DNA of 34,985 nucleotides from Aphelidium insulamus (GCA_036784855.1 JAZDSV010000089.1:1-34985), one strand, 5' to 3'. Shown: positions 20,101-30,599, numbered from the stretch's first letter. The notes: generated by a model not told the origin, from the letters alone. A program made the numbers and translations.

Positions 20101-20927
20101 ACCAGTTCCGCGCGCAGTTGCCGCTGACGTTCCAGCAACCGCAGTGACTTCAGCTCGACAAGCGCACGAAGTTTGGCCGATGCCGCATGGTCACTCTCGG
20201 TGGTTTCTTTGCGCGTGCGTCCCAGCTGCTTTACGGGATCGGCGGGCAAGTTTGCAGACAACGTTTCCAGCGCGGCGATGCGGTCGGTAATCAGTGACCG
20301 CACACGACGCTCCCTCTCCTGAGCCAGAGCTATCGGGTCCAACCCGGTTGGCATAAACGCCGGGACCAGTAGACCCTGAGCACTATTGGACTGCACGGAC
20401 CGCACATTGGCATAGTTTGCAGCCACAGAAGCCGGGGTGGCGGCGGCAGCATCCTCCTTTTGACCGGCAGAAAGCTTAAGTGCAGCCAGCAGCTGTCCGG
20501 GAATAGGTGCGCCCCGTGACAGATACCGGAACGCCATAATCTGGGTCTTGAGACGTTGCATCTGCTCCGCGGTAAAGGCCACGCCTGAGGCATGCCTCAG
20601 TCAGCCCTGTGCGACAGATAATATTCAGCTGACTCTACCTGACACGAGACCAGCTCCACCGCCATTGTGAGCAGCCTCTGCAGTTTGCTGCTGTTGCTTC
20701 TGTTGCTGCTTCTGCTGCTGCAGGTTGGTGTACCACTGCAGCATCTCAATCAGCCGCGGGAAATCGGGATCCCGCTGCCAGCTGCCGTCCTTCTTCATCG
20801 CCTGAATGGCGGCCAGCATGGAAGTGACCTCATTGGATGAGAGCTTGGCCTCGTCGCCGCTTTGAGCCAGGCGATGCTGCATGAAGCGCAGCCAATAGTT
20901 GGCCGGCGACGTCTTTGGCGGCTCCAT
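17120..20927 (-). CDS. SWI/SNF-family chromatin remodelling ATPase (Snf2/Sth1/Brahma type), no bromodomain
   Basis: Seven exons (minus): 20927-20639, 20584-19770, 19724-19240, 19198-18889, 18839-18309, 18267-18078 and 18033-17120. They join without damage into 1177 residues. Domains in order: a Gln-rich stretch, QLQ ([20 protein letters not shown], about residue 97), a basic HSA-type helix (about 250-340), the ATPase with DEMGLGKT (about 496-503), DEGHRMKN and [14 protein letters not shown] (created across an intron), the second lobe with [20 protein letters not shown] and [10 protein letters not shown], and a SnAC region ([20 protein letters not shown], about 973). The rest is an acidic/basic tail ending [14 protein letters not shown]-terminal bromodomain, usual in Snf2, Sth1 and BRG1, is absent. 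It is the nuclear motor that slides or evicts nucleosomes. Introns are 41-54 nt, one with a GC donor. Confidence 0.97.
18034..18077 (-). other. GC-AG intron in the SWI/SNF ATPase gene
   Basis: The coding frame requires the join STRAGGLG to LNLQTAD across these 44 nt. The only donor that keeps both sides in frame begins GCAAGT, the consensus of the minor GC-AG class, and the acceptor is CTGCAG. A branch-site-like CTAAC lies about 10 nt before the acceptor. Confidence 0.85.
20585..20600. repeat. 16-bp perfect palindrome at a 3' splice site
   Basis: CTGAGGCATGCCTCAG is its own reverse complement. On the minus strand it forms the end of intron 1 of the SWI/SNF gene and supplies two candidate AG acceptors 11 nt apart; only the downstream one keeps the QLQ domain in frame. 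Confidence 0.9.
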
Positions 20928-21577
20928 GTTGACGTGAAGGTGGAGATTGATCGACCCTGACCTTAATTTTAATGGCCGTTGAAATTAAATATGAAGTGCA
21001 GACTCGAAATGCGGCTTATATTATGCGTGAAGGCCATGGATAAAGTCATCGGGTCTTTCCTGCTTCTATATAAATATACAAGACGTACCAAAGCTCCTAG
21101 ATCCATCAAGATATACTTTGAATGTAGATCTTTTAATTAAATACTACTTATACTTATACTACTTATACTACTTAGATACTTTTCGAGTTCGATATCAAAC
21201 TCCTTTATGATCAGAGCGACGCCTTTAACAGTGTAGAAGTTAGTTCAACACCGTCTGCAACAGAGTACGGAGTCAATTTTTCGCGAAAATGTATCACTAG
21301 AGAGTATTGGTCAAAGTGTATCATTAGAGATTAGAGTGTGAGAGTGACATGAACAAAGTCCGGATATGTTGCATGCAGCACATGGAAAATTACAATCGTC
21401 ATGCAATCGACACGCAGTAGAAATACCGGGCTAAAAATAGAACAGCGTCACTCGAACTCTCCCCGCGAATCAGATGCCACACAGGGCTGGGACCATGTCG
21501 CGCGCGCACAAAATAGATGCTTTCTTTCCCGCTCTCCCTGCTGCACTTTACACTCCCGCGCTTACTTACGCACTGAT
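20928..21577. promoter_or_regulatory. divergent intergenic region between SWI/SNF ATPase and PIP kinase
   Basis: 650 bp, AT-rich, separating two genes transcribed away from each other, so it should hold both promoters. A degenerate CTACTTATA-type direct repeat is at about 21146-21180. I see no RNA gene or credible coding frame. Confidence 0.5.
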
Positions 21578-22788
21578 ATGAGCTTTTCAGCACTGCGCAC
21601 CCAAGCCCTGCTACACACCATCGAAGCTGCCACCATGAAGTTGCTGGAACGAAAATCAAAGAAACAGTCCTCGGCCACCACTACCACTACCACCATCAGC
21701 TCCACGTCTATTCCGTGCAGCGAACTATCGGCCGACACCAAAGTGCTGTCCAGCGCCTCGCTCTCCATCGACATTGAAGATATCAAGCCGGCTCTCTGCG
21801 CGCCGAATGACAGTCCCCGCAACTCTGTCGACACCAGCGCCTCAACCGTGATCAGCGGCGTGTTGGAGAGCCGCATACGCGCCGCCGTCAACTGTCTCGG
21901 CTCCGGCACCAGCGACCCGGCCATAAAATTCTACTGCCGCGACGGTCTGGCCACGCTGTCCACCGAGAAGGACCTGATGGAGATGGCGGTATGTAAACTA
22001 CTGTTGTGGATGAGGATATACCGCGTATGCCTAACAATACATAGACCGCGTTCCAGGCGCCCATGAAGGAGACCGGTGCCGGCAAGTTCTGGCAGCGCCA
22101 TGTTTTGGAGCGAGAACAGACGCTACATCGCCAAAACTCTGGGTAGCATAGAGGTTGGCCATACCAAGCGCCTCCTGCCTGAATACGTCGAGGCAAGTGG
22201 AATATAGTTACGTGATGACCTGTCTCACGCCATGTACAGTACTGCCGGGCGAATCCGGGAACCCTCCTCGCCAATTACGTGGCGATGTTCGCGTGCGCCA
22301 CCGCCGCGGACATTGCTACGTAGTAGTGATGGAGAACGTGTGCCGCAGGGTTTCCGGAACAGCTTTACGACCTCAAGGGCTCGCTGGCCGGCCGCCGCGC
22401 TCGTTGCGGAGAAAGCGTCCTAAAGGACAAGGACTTTCTCCGCAACGAGGAGAAGATCAAGAGTGGCGATGCGGCGCGGTTTTTGGCCGCCCTGGAGAAG
22501 GATGCCGCCTTCCTTGCCCAAGTGGGGAGTATGGATTACTCCCTGCTTTGGGCGGCGGGGGGCGACTCGTTTGCGGGCGGGATCATCGACATCCTGACCC
22601 CGTTTGCCGCCCGCAAACGAGTTGAGCGTCTCTTCGTGGGTGCCGCCAAGGGCCGGGCGGTACGTACCTTATATCATCGTTACATATTTTTAAGAGTATG
22701 TACTAACGTTGTGCAGCGCATCTCGTGTGCCCCGCCGGCCGCATACGCCGCGCGCTTTGTGGCCTTTTTGTCGGCGGCCGCAGTTTAG
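21578..22788 (+). CDS. phosphatidylinositol phosphate kinase (PIPK family)
   Basis: PIPKs phosphorylate phosphatidylinositol monophosphates to bisphosphates at membranes. Exons are 21578-21988, 22045-22192, 22240-22659 and 22717-22788, with introns of 56, 47 (GC donor) and 57 nt. A Ser/Thr-rich N terminus of about 100 residues precedes the kinase core. Core motifs: FWSENRRYIAKTL (ATP-binding lysine strand), VVVMENV, YDLKGSLAGR, LKDKDFL, SMDYSLL, GIIDILTPFAARKRVE, and the closing PPAAYAARFVAF. About 350 codons, so a minimal enzyme with no MORN or FYVE domain. The frame breaks about three times, near 22085, 22310 and 22350, and summed exons are one base over a multiple of three; catalytic motifs survive. 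Two perfect 16-bp inverted repeats lie in exon 3. Subtype (PIP4K or PIP5K) is not assignable. Confidence 0.87.
22400..22449. repeat. 16-bp perfect inverted repeat inside PIPK coding sequence
   Basis: CTCGTTGCGGAGAAAG at 22400-22415 is the exact reverse complement of 22434-22449, with an 18-nt spacer that itself contains a GTCC/GGAC hairpin. The right arm encodes the conserved KDFLRNEE region; the left arm encodes the variable segment after YDLKGS. Confidence 0.95.
22565..22622. repeat. second 16-bp perfect inverted repeat inside PIPK coding sequence
   Basis: ACTCGTTTGCGGGCGG at 22565-22580 is the exact reverse complement of 22607-22622, with a 26-nt spacer. The right arm encodes AARKRV of the conserved IID helix region; the left arm encodes DSFAGG, which is variable in the family. 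Confidence 0.95.
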
Positions 22789-22984
22789 GCAAATACATGT
22801 TTTGTTTTGTGCACTTTGTGTTCAATGCATACCGTTCATTGCTGCGATGACGTGGATCGTCGCAGTCCAATATGACGTGCCAGTGAACACAGACAGACAC
22901 ACACACAAATACCCAGATCGTGGCGCTACCCTATCCAATAACTTTAGCAAACGACGTGGTTGACGCCCTGACGTTTCCGGCAAA

Positions 22985-23165
22985 AACGCTGAATTAACAA
23001 GACTCTGGGTGATATCGAGCTGCCGATATATGTGGAGGCAAGTCGGAGAGTGGATACGTGATACCTGATCTCACTCCATATACAGTGTTTCCGGGTGAAT
23101 CCGGAGACCCTGCTATACAACTACGTGGAAATTTTCCGCGTGCGTTTCTAAATGTAGGTGCTCTC
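22985..23165 (+). pseudogene. diverged partial second copy of the PIPK gene
   Basis: About 180 bp repeats the region around intron 2 of the PIPK gene. AAGACTCTGGGTGATATCGA matches the KTLGSIE coding stretch at 22134, followed by a shortened exon ending TATGTGGAG, a 48-nt intron with the same GCAAG donor and a TACAG acceptor, and CCGGGTGAATCCGGAGACCC matching the next exon start. Divergence is substantial and about 21 bp of the exon are missing. The sequences on either side do not continue as kinase. It is either the remnant of a tandem duplicate or the only readable part of a badly sequenced paralogue. Confidence 0.75.
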
Positions 23166-23329
23166 CCAACTCGTTGGACCGCCCAAAGATGCAATTGTGC
23201 CTATCGCCGGCTGGGCACAACGTCAGCACCGCAAATACAAAACGCATCGCTTACGCTGATCCTGTCCTATCTATACCGCAGTCAACGCGAAACACTCTAA
23301 TTATAAGGTAAGGTCTAAATGTCATCATC

Positions 23330-25400
23330 AGCGGAACTGCGAACCACTGTCACCGTCAGCGCTGTCATTACCAGCGCCACGCCGTCCAAATGCCGCTTCG
23401 TATGCACGCCTGTGTGGATTGTTGCGCGCGGTGCTCAGCGGTGTTGCCGGCCGCCCTCGCCGCGCCACGCCACTCTGTCGGCGGCACTGATCGAAGCAGT
23501 CCTGCTGTCAGCGAACACCACGTCCACATCCATACGCACGTCGCCGTCTACCTCATCGCCATCGCGATCGTCCATATCGTCATTAGCATCAGCATCACTG
23601 GCCAGGCGGAGCGTGGTGGCGATCGCAGTCGCCGTGATGGCATCGCTGCGCGCCTGACGTTCACGACGCCGCGGCTCCGCCGAACTCGCGCATGGCCTCG
23701 CGATCGTTCGAGTCGGAAAGCGTGACGACGACGACGGGCGTACGACCGCAGAGATCCCGCCGCCCGAGGATGTCGCCGTGACAGTGGCCGACGTGGTGGA
23801 CTGTGTGGGCGGTCGGGTGCGAGGCCGGAGAAAACGCGTCGGCGCCGCTACCGTGGAGCCGATGACCGCCACCATTAACAGCCGCTGTGGAGTTGGCGGT
23901 CACGGCGGGAGTGGACGAGTCTTCGTGGTCACTGTCCAGCGAGGAGGAGGAGCGTTCCTGGTGCTGGTGGCGGCGGCGTGCTGCTGCATGGCGGCAGGCG
24001 GCTGGTAGGGCAGCAGGGCCGGCATCGAGCCTGACTGGAGGAGACCGAGGAAGTAGCGGCGGCCGGCGTCGGGCGGTTGGTGCAGCACGCGCAGCAGCTC
24101 CTGACGAAGAGCGGCGAATGGGCCGCCCGCATTTTCGCCCGTGACGGTGGCTGCCACTGCCGGGTCGGATGGCGGCGATGGCGGCGAGCGCAGATGTTGC
24201 TGTTGCCGCCGTGGCCGCACCGTGGACCCGCTGATGGGCACCACGGCGCGGTGCCGCCCGCTGGTGACCACGTGGTTCGGCAGTATGGCGACGGTGCACG
24301 CGCAACAGCGGCTCCGTCATGGCCATCAGCGCGTCCTCGTTGTCATCGCCTGTCCAGTGGGTGTCGGCACTGCTACTGCCGCCATTGACGGCGCTTGTGC
24401 GCGGCGGCGGCAGTGTGGCGATGCAGCTCCACCAGCCGGCGCTGTATCTGCTCCAGCCGGGCGAAGGGCGACTGTCGCGTCGATGCCGCGGCGATGGATG
24501 CCGTTAGAGACGTGGCACGGCTGCATTGTCGGCCACTCCGCCAAAGCCGCCAAACTCTCCTGGCGCTAGATTCCAGAGCAGTGGCGGTTCCGCGACCGTA
24601 GCCGCCACCCGCACGGTAGCAGCCCGCGCGACAGCATGTCGGCGTTGATCATTTGAGAGGCAATGTCGTAGGCATCGGGTGCGCGCCGCGTCCGGTACAA
24701 CCGGCGGCGGGCCAGCAGCTGCGTCCGCTGTCTGCCGGCGGAGACAGTGCCTCGTCCACCGCGACGACAGCTGCCACCGGTACGTCGGTATGGAGTCGTC
24801 GCCGTTGTCCGCGCCGGGGTTGTGCGCGGTCGGGATTGCGTCCCCCACGACTCCATTGCCACCGCCGCCCACACTACCACTGCTGCTGCCGCAGCTGATA
24901 CCAAGGACACCACATCGCTGGTGTGGACGGCGGTTGAGTGCGGTACCGTCGACTGCGCGGCAACACACACTCGTCACCACCGTACATCACTGTTGCCGCC
25001 AGCCACGTCGGCGCCGTGTGGGCAGGCAGCCGATCCCGCCCAGGCGCCAGCTGCTAGGCGCTGGTGACAGTGAGTCCGGAGAGGCGCAGCAGCAGTCGAG
25101 GCAGCCGCAGCAGCTGCCATACGTGCATCGTGTCTAGTGCGGTGGCCAGCGCGGGCGGCGTTGTACCGGCCACTGGTAGTGAGCAGTTCGTCCACGCGCG
25201 ACGAAATACGGGTCCATCGGTGGTGGCGGAGGTCACCGTGGTGCCGGTGCCAGTTGAAGAGATGGCGCCGCTCTGTCCACCGCGATGGAAGCGACGCGAT
25301 GTTGAGACAGTGGTGGCGATGGTGGCGTGGACCATGTTGGCGGTGCTGGTTATCGTAGAAAGCATCGATGGCTATGTGCTTAAGCTAAGCTAACATCAAT
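23330..25400. other. GC-rich low-complexity block, probably a damaged coding region
   Basis: Two kilobases of GC-rich, trinucleotide-biased sequence with many overlapping frames on both strands and no long clean one. Minus-strand segments look most protein-like, for example ARLEQIQRRLVELHRH (near 24.4 kb), AYDIASQMINADMLSRGL (near 24.65 kb), FAALRQELLRVLHQPPDAG (near 24.1 kb) and a Ser/Asp-rich stretch near 23.93 kb. These suggest a large protein with disordered Thr/Ser/Gln-rich linkers, read through many frame errors. I recognise no domain and cannot fix the strand with certainty. Confidence 0.35.
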
Positions 25401-25984
25401 TCTGAAGATCCTTCAACTGGCACACAGGGAGCTTTGACGCTGGCTGGATCCGTAAACATTTCTTTTCACGGCAAACGTGTGATATACGTTACAAGTGAAG
25501 GCCAGTAGACCTAACAAGTGTACATTAGACCTTCGATCGAGTTACTACCGACGGTTCACGCTTGATAGTGAACAGCCGGGACGTAGCTGCTGCGCCGTTT
25601 ATGTACTGCATACATATGTATCTATATATACAGAAACAACCGATGTTTCAGCGATGTTTGAGGCTTCCATGCGAATATTTAAAGGAGTGAGCGATCCAGG
25701 GTAACTGCGCGTAATTTCACAGACAGCTACGACGCAGCCACGATACGCGCTTGTCATACTGCTGGTGTAGGTGTTCCAGTGCCGTGCATTTAGGCACGTA
25801 TAATACTGCATATACTGTTTATAGCGTAGATTTGTTTGACGCGCCGGCAGCTTGTGGGACGCGAGACTACCATTTCGCGCCCGCTGGTTCGCCACTGATG
25901 ATATCGGCCCGGCGCGCTCGCGCGGCCCATTGTCTGCTTTCACTTGCAAGCAGGGCAGTGTGGATGTTCGTGCTGACTACTAAC
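25401..25984. other. intergenic, nothing recognised
   Basis: About 580 bp of mixed composition. No RNA gene, repeat or conserved coding segment is visible. Confidence 0.4.
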
Positions 25985-27640
25985 TGTATATAGTCTCCAC
26001 CACCGTCGACAAGTCACTGGTGGTTACCATTGGCGGCCGCGATTCGTCGTCTGGCCTGCGCGTAAAGTACACCAGTCAGGCCACCGTGAACGCTGCCGAT
26101 GCCGATATCAGAGATGATGATGCGCGATTCCTCACCCACGGCTATCGATGACTACCGCTTGAGCTGTCGCCGCTTACTGCGGCAGGGGTACATTGGTGGC
26201 TGTCGTACGCATTGAATTCAAGGTGCCGATGGAGGCCGGTTCGATAAGTTTCAAGGCCTACCTTAAATTGATCGCCTTCGCTGGTTCCTGCAACACTCTC
26301 CGTGCTGCATAATCTGCATATTGGCGCCGTCCGATACCGCTCTCCAGCTGTTGAATCCCTGCACTACGCATTGAATGTGGGAAAGAGCCGGTACCCGAGG
26401 TCGCACTTACCGCGTCGGTCATGCGTGGCAACCATGTCAGTTTCCTACGACTCGGAGTGTCAACATTCTAATGCGTATGGCTGCGCCCCGTTTGAGCACT
26501 GCGCCCGTGAGCAGGCTTGAGCTACTCGCAAATCCCGCTACTGCGCAGGACATAGTATAGATCGTTCAGGATATCATCTTAAGCTCTAATCAGTACTCTG
26601 CTGCTGAAGCGCTGCCGAATACTGCTGGTAACAAATATGGCAGGCCTGGTCCGCAAAGATGATTTCATCCTACTTGGCAATTATATCGCGCACCTTGTCA
26701 GTGACAAATCAGGACTTGCTTGTAGACCAGCCAATCTGAAGATGTGCTGATGGCATATCGCGCACTACAACCTCGATACTTGCCGCCAAGAATGAACTTT
26801 GTTGCCGGAGCAATGCTGATGCGGATGTCGCCAGAAGTATGCATTGTGCTATGTCAAAATCATCAGAGATTTTTATGAATGGTATACAGGATGCATTCTG
26901 AAGCCTGGTAGCCACCATTATCGATATATGATGGCTTCAACAACCATGCATGGTGGGATTGCAAAGTCGCGATTGTTTCAGCGTTCTTCTGCTACCGTTA
27001 TTTGCCACTTTTGGCAGCTACAGAAGGATTGAATTGGCATTGATCTCTTCCTCTACAATTGGTTTGGAGATTGTTTCATACTCGTTACCGTGGCCATCAG
27101 TTTTACGATGCCTGGGACATAATGTACTGCAGGTAAGGTGATTGTTTGAAGGTCTTTAGTTAACATATCCATCCAGAGTTATAATGGACTGCTTCACTAG
27201 CACTGGCGATCATGGCCAGTTGTTGAAGGTGAGAATCAAAGTTTCCTGTCAAATGAAGACAGTACGCATAACACGGAGTTTGAGATAAAGTGCTGCAGTG
27301 CAGACAGAGTGATGCGACGTGGCACTTTATGTCAAAGCTGCCAGCTGAGCTGCTAGGACCTGAACGATTGACTATGGCCGCAAATAGTTTCAGGTTCCAA
27401 CCTGAGGAGCAAACACTGCGAAGTCAAGTGGATCAATTGTGGACTACGGCTGCAAAGATGAGGAGTGGAAAAAAATTCATAAACTATACTAAATAACTAG
27501 ATGTGTCTGCAGTGTATAGGTATGTCTGTTGCCTGTGTGCGTGTGCACGTGTATGTGTGCGTCTATGTACTATATGCTGAGAAATTATGAATGCAGATAT
27601 ATGTCATGGTAGCTATTGATCAATCCGGAGACTTAACAGC
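25985..27640. other. unassigned block with short coding-like segments on both strands
   Basis: On the plus strand 25991-26150 encodes TTVDKSLVVTIGGRDSSSGL and a continuing charged stretch, and near 26.22 kb FKVPMEAGSISFKAYLKLIA; both look like beta-rich protein. Between 26.55 and 26.92 kb the minus strand carries helical segments such as FLAASIEVVVRDMPSAHLQI and DKVRDIIAK. A 68-codon plus-strand frame at 27290-27496 has no recognisable domain. 27.52-27.58 kb is a degenerate TG-rich tract. I assign no function; probably one or two genes lie here behind frame errors. Confidence 0.35.
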
Positions 27641-27641
27641 A

Positions 27642-28919
27642 ATGTCCACGCTCGGATGGAGGGAAAAACTTGCCACGGCGCCGGCTGCGAGCAAGCCGGC
27701 AAACCTGCAGTGCCCGACGATGCTGACGGCTGACAGCTGCCGCGGCCAACTTTGCTCACTAAGCCATGCTTCAAAGAGAACTAGGCCGCGCACAAACAGC
27801 TGCACGTCGCCGCTCAGGAGTCAGTATGAGTGCGTTGCTCTCGCCTACATTCTTGACGCTCCCAGCCGAGCCATCACATGACCGTGGCCCGGATTTCAGT
27901 AGCACTGGCCTGCTGCGGCGCACTACCTTAGTGCACGACGTGCCGGTGCCACGCCTCCATCCCCACCAGACTATGCCGTGGGCCGAGTACGTGCATTCCC
28001 GCAAGCTATCTTCTCCCCGGCTCTGACTCTTATGCGCACGCGCAGGCATTCACGCAGCGACGCCCATCCGCGGCGCTCCAGCATCATGGAGCTGAACGGC
28101 GTGAGATTGAAAAGATGCGGCAGGTGTGTCGGATGGCGCGTCGCGTGCTCGACACCACCGCCGCCGCCGTCCAGATCGGCGTCACCACGGCGATGAGCTG
28201 GACCGCGTGTGCCACGAGGCCACCATTGCGTTCCGCGCATACCCTCGCCGCTCAACTATAACGGGTTCCCGAAATCCATGTTGCACCAGTGTGAATGAGG
28301 TGATTTGCCACGGCATGGATCGCAGCAGCTGCAGGACGGCGATATAGTCAACCTGACATATCCGTGTACTATGACGGCTTTCATGCGGACGTGGACGAGA
28401 CATATCTGGTGGGCAATGTGGACAGGGCTGGCCAGGCGCTGGTCGGCAATAACGCTCCTGTCCCACGAAGGCCATTGAACATGGTTATGTCTTGATTTAT
28501 ACCTGCGACGTATCTGGCAGTATTGGCTATCCTGCAGTCAAGCCGGAAGAGCATCGCGAACTGGGCGACATTATCAAAGACCCGCGTCTGCCAACGGACA
28601 CTCGGTGGTGAAGACGTACTGCGTGCGGCATTAACCGCTTGTTCCGCTGCTCTGCAAGCGTGCCTCACTATTCCAGCAAGCATTTATATCTGCATATCAG
28701 GTAACATTAACCATTAATGCAGAGCAAGGCCAGTTGGAGTGATGCGACCCGGGCACATTCTACCATTGAGCCCATGATATCGGAGGGACGTGGCGCGATG
28801 AGCACTGGCCGGATGACTGGACGGCGGTCACGGCAGATGGGCGGCGGTCAGCGCAATTTGAGCAACCCTGCTGGGTCACAGGACCGGTGGAGTTTGACTA
28901 CGTGATGCCATACTATTAA
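27642..28919 (+). CDS. METAP1: methionine aminopeptidase 1 with N-terminal zinc finger, frame heavily interrupted
   Basis: MetAP1 removes the initiator methionine from nascent proteins at the ribosome. Pieces follow family order on one strand: the zinc-finger region with LQCPT, then CFKEN and AAHKQLH (27.66-27.82 kb); the [14 protein letters not shown] linker (27.9 kb); [17 protein letters not shown] (28.1 kb); [16 protein letters not shown] helix residues, YPSPLN and [11 protein letters not shown] (28.25-28.31 kb); LQDGDIVN with the first metal aspartate; [18 protein letters not shown] (28.36-28.41 kb); INRLF and SVPHYSSK (28.64-28.68 kb); [21 protein letters not shown] and SAQFEQ (28.76-28.86 kb). 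The stop is probably TAA at 28917-28919. Many single-base losses break the frame, yet most metal ligands are kept, so this looks like a functional gene with a poor consensus. The HGIN-type histidine region is the worst preserved. Confidence 0.85.
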
Positions 28920-29255
28920 CTATTATAGTAGAGTGACATGCCTAATGTGGAGTATTAGTGTGTATGATGAATTGTTGATCTATATATTAGACTCTATAGA
29001 CGGCGTATACATAAAGGTGCACTCATACTTCATATACGATGCATAACACAGGCATTTAGTGCATCTGTGTTGTACGCATACAAACACATGTCAAGTGTCA
29101 CATATCAAGCACGACTTTTACACACTGAAAGTCTGTGGTTGAAGTGTGAATAGAGCGTAATAAAATAATATTTACATATTTAACTCCTATCACAACATGG
29201 TTAATGCCAAAGCGCTCCGAGCCGTCAGGGCGCCGCTGGTAAACCGCTGCTGACT
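28920..29255. other. AT-rich intergenic spacer
   Basis: About 330 bp, clearly AT-richer than its neighbours, between MetAP1 and the WD40 gene. Nothing else is recognised. Confidence 0.5.
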
Positions 29256-30470
29256 ACTAACACTACGTATCCGTGGATATAGTGCGATGGCGAACTCGCA
29301 CTGTTCAATCTAGAGCGCGCTGGAAGAGGCGTCACCACACCCCAATGCTTGCCTACGGTGTGTGTGCGACGCGCACAATCCGTGTACAAGCTGTAACCTG
29401 CAGCCGGCGGAGAGTTGGGCCAGCTGACGGTGGCTAGAGTGCGCGGGCGCGGTGGAAGAGGTGGTACTGCCGGATGACCACAGTATTCACGCACTGTGCT
29501 GGTCCTCGCCCAACACCGTGTTCATGCAGCCAGAAGCCGAGGTCACAACCACGCTGGCACCTACTGACTTTCACTGGAGGTAGTGTATACCACATTGCTT
29601 CACCGTCTGCAGAGCAAGCATTGCCGCTGCGTGCGACGACAATGTTATTAGGTGGTGCGAACGGGCAGTCGGGACGCTGCAGTAGTTGAACTGGCAGGAC
29701 ATCGCGACTTTATAAACAGCGTGGCATTCTCGTATGCTGCCGACGGGCTGCCAGACCAGCACAGTGCTGGCCAGCGTGTCTGGTATGTGTTTTTACGCGA
29801 TCTGCGGCAGTATAATCATCATGAAGATGATATGACATGCCGGCTGTGGTTCAGCCGGCGAGTTTGACCGAGCAGTTGGCGAACGCGGCACGCACTGCCA
29901 GTTCCATCCCGACAGCGATGGCTGATGGTTAGCATGAGTGGTGGCAGTGTGTGGCTGCTGCCGGCACGCCGAGTAAAGCAGTGGGTGTGCAAACTCCTTT
30001 CTACCGATGCACCTTTCCGCGCGATCATTTGACTGGTCTCTTCGGGCAGTGGGAGAGGTGAGATATGGTTGAATGAACTCGTGAATATTTGTTGTGACAT
30101 CATCTTAGACTGGCCGCCGTAGGTGCGACGACCGAGTGTTCACTTAGCTGTCACTGACGATGTGCTGCAGTCTGGCAGCGGATTTGCCACCGAGTGCTAA
30201 AGCTGACTGAAGGAGGTAGCCGGTTATATAGGTGCGCTGACAATGTTCATCTTGATACTGGCATGTATGGTCTAACACTGCGTGTAGATGGACACCGGAA
30301 GTGGCAGCTGTTTGGTGGTCGGTATGAATGACAGCCTCGCGGCAGCTGGTAATTAGCGTAGCCGTGCTGTCGCCGCAAAGTGGCGGCGCAGCAGGCTCGC
30401 ACGGCTCACCGACGTGGATATGTGCGCCCAGTGGACTGGTCGCCAGGGCATTCAACAGCACTCTGGCCCT
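29256..30470 (+). CDS. WD40-repeat protein resembling nucleoporin NUP37, frame heavily interrupted
   Basis: NUP37 is a beta-propeller subunit of the Nup107-160 Y-complex of the nuclear pore. Plus-strand pieces follow its order: MLAYGV followed by TIRVQAVTC (29.35 kb, compare the AYGGNN strand), DDHSIHALCWSS (29.48 kb), a DDNVIRW-type blade end (29.64 kb), ELAGHRDFINSVAFS (29.69 kb), LASVS and DDMTCRLWF (29.77-29.86 kb, matching the SVSDDHTCRIW blade), CQFHPDSDG, MSGGSVWLLPARR (29.93-29.97 kb) and RPVDWSPG near 30.43 kb. The GHxDFIN followed by SDDxTCR combination is what points to NUP37 rather than a generic WD40 protein. Every few dozen codons the frame shifts. Ends are approximate. A different WD40 family remains possible. 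Confidence 0.5.
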
Positions 30471-30505
30471 AGGGAGAAGTGACCATCAGTAGATATCACT
30501 ACATA

Positions 30506-30538
30506 TTTCTCTCTTTCTCTCAATCTCTCTCTCTCTAT
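30506..30538. repeat. short CT-rich microsatellite
   Basis: A pyrimidine tract of imperfect TC/CT repeats, about 33 bp, just downstream of the WD40 gene. Confidence 0.85.
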
Positions 30539-30599
30539 GTCCATATACCTATTTATATGCATTTCTATACCCATTTCTATGTTCCGTACAGACACGCTA

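Noticed and set aside
21180-21210. tRNA B-box-like GTTCGA
   Set aside because: No matching A box, acceptor stem or anticodon arm is found around it.
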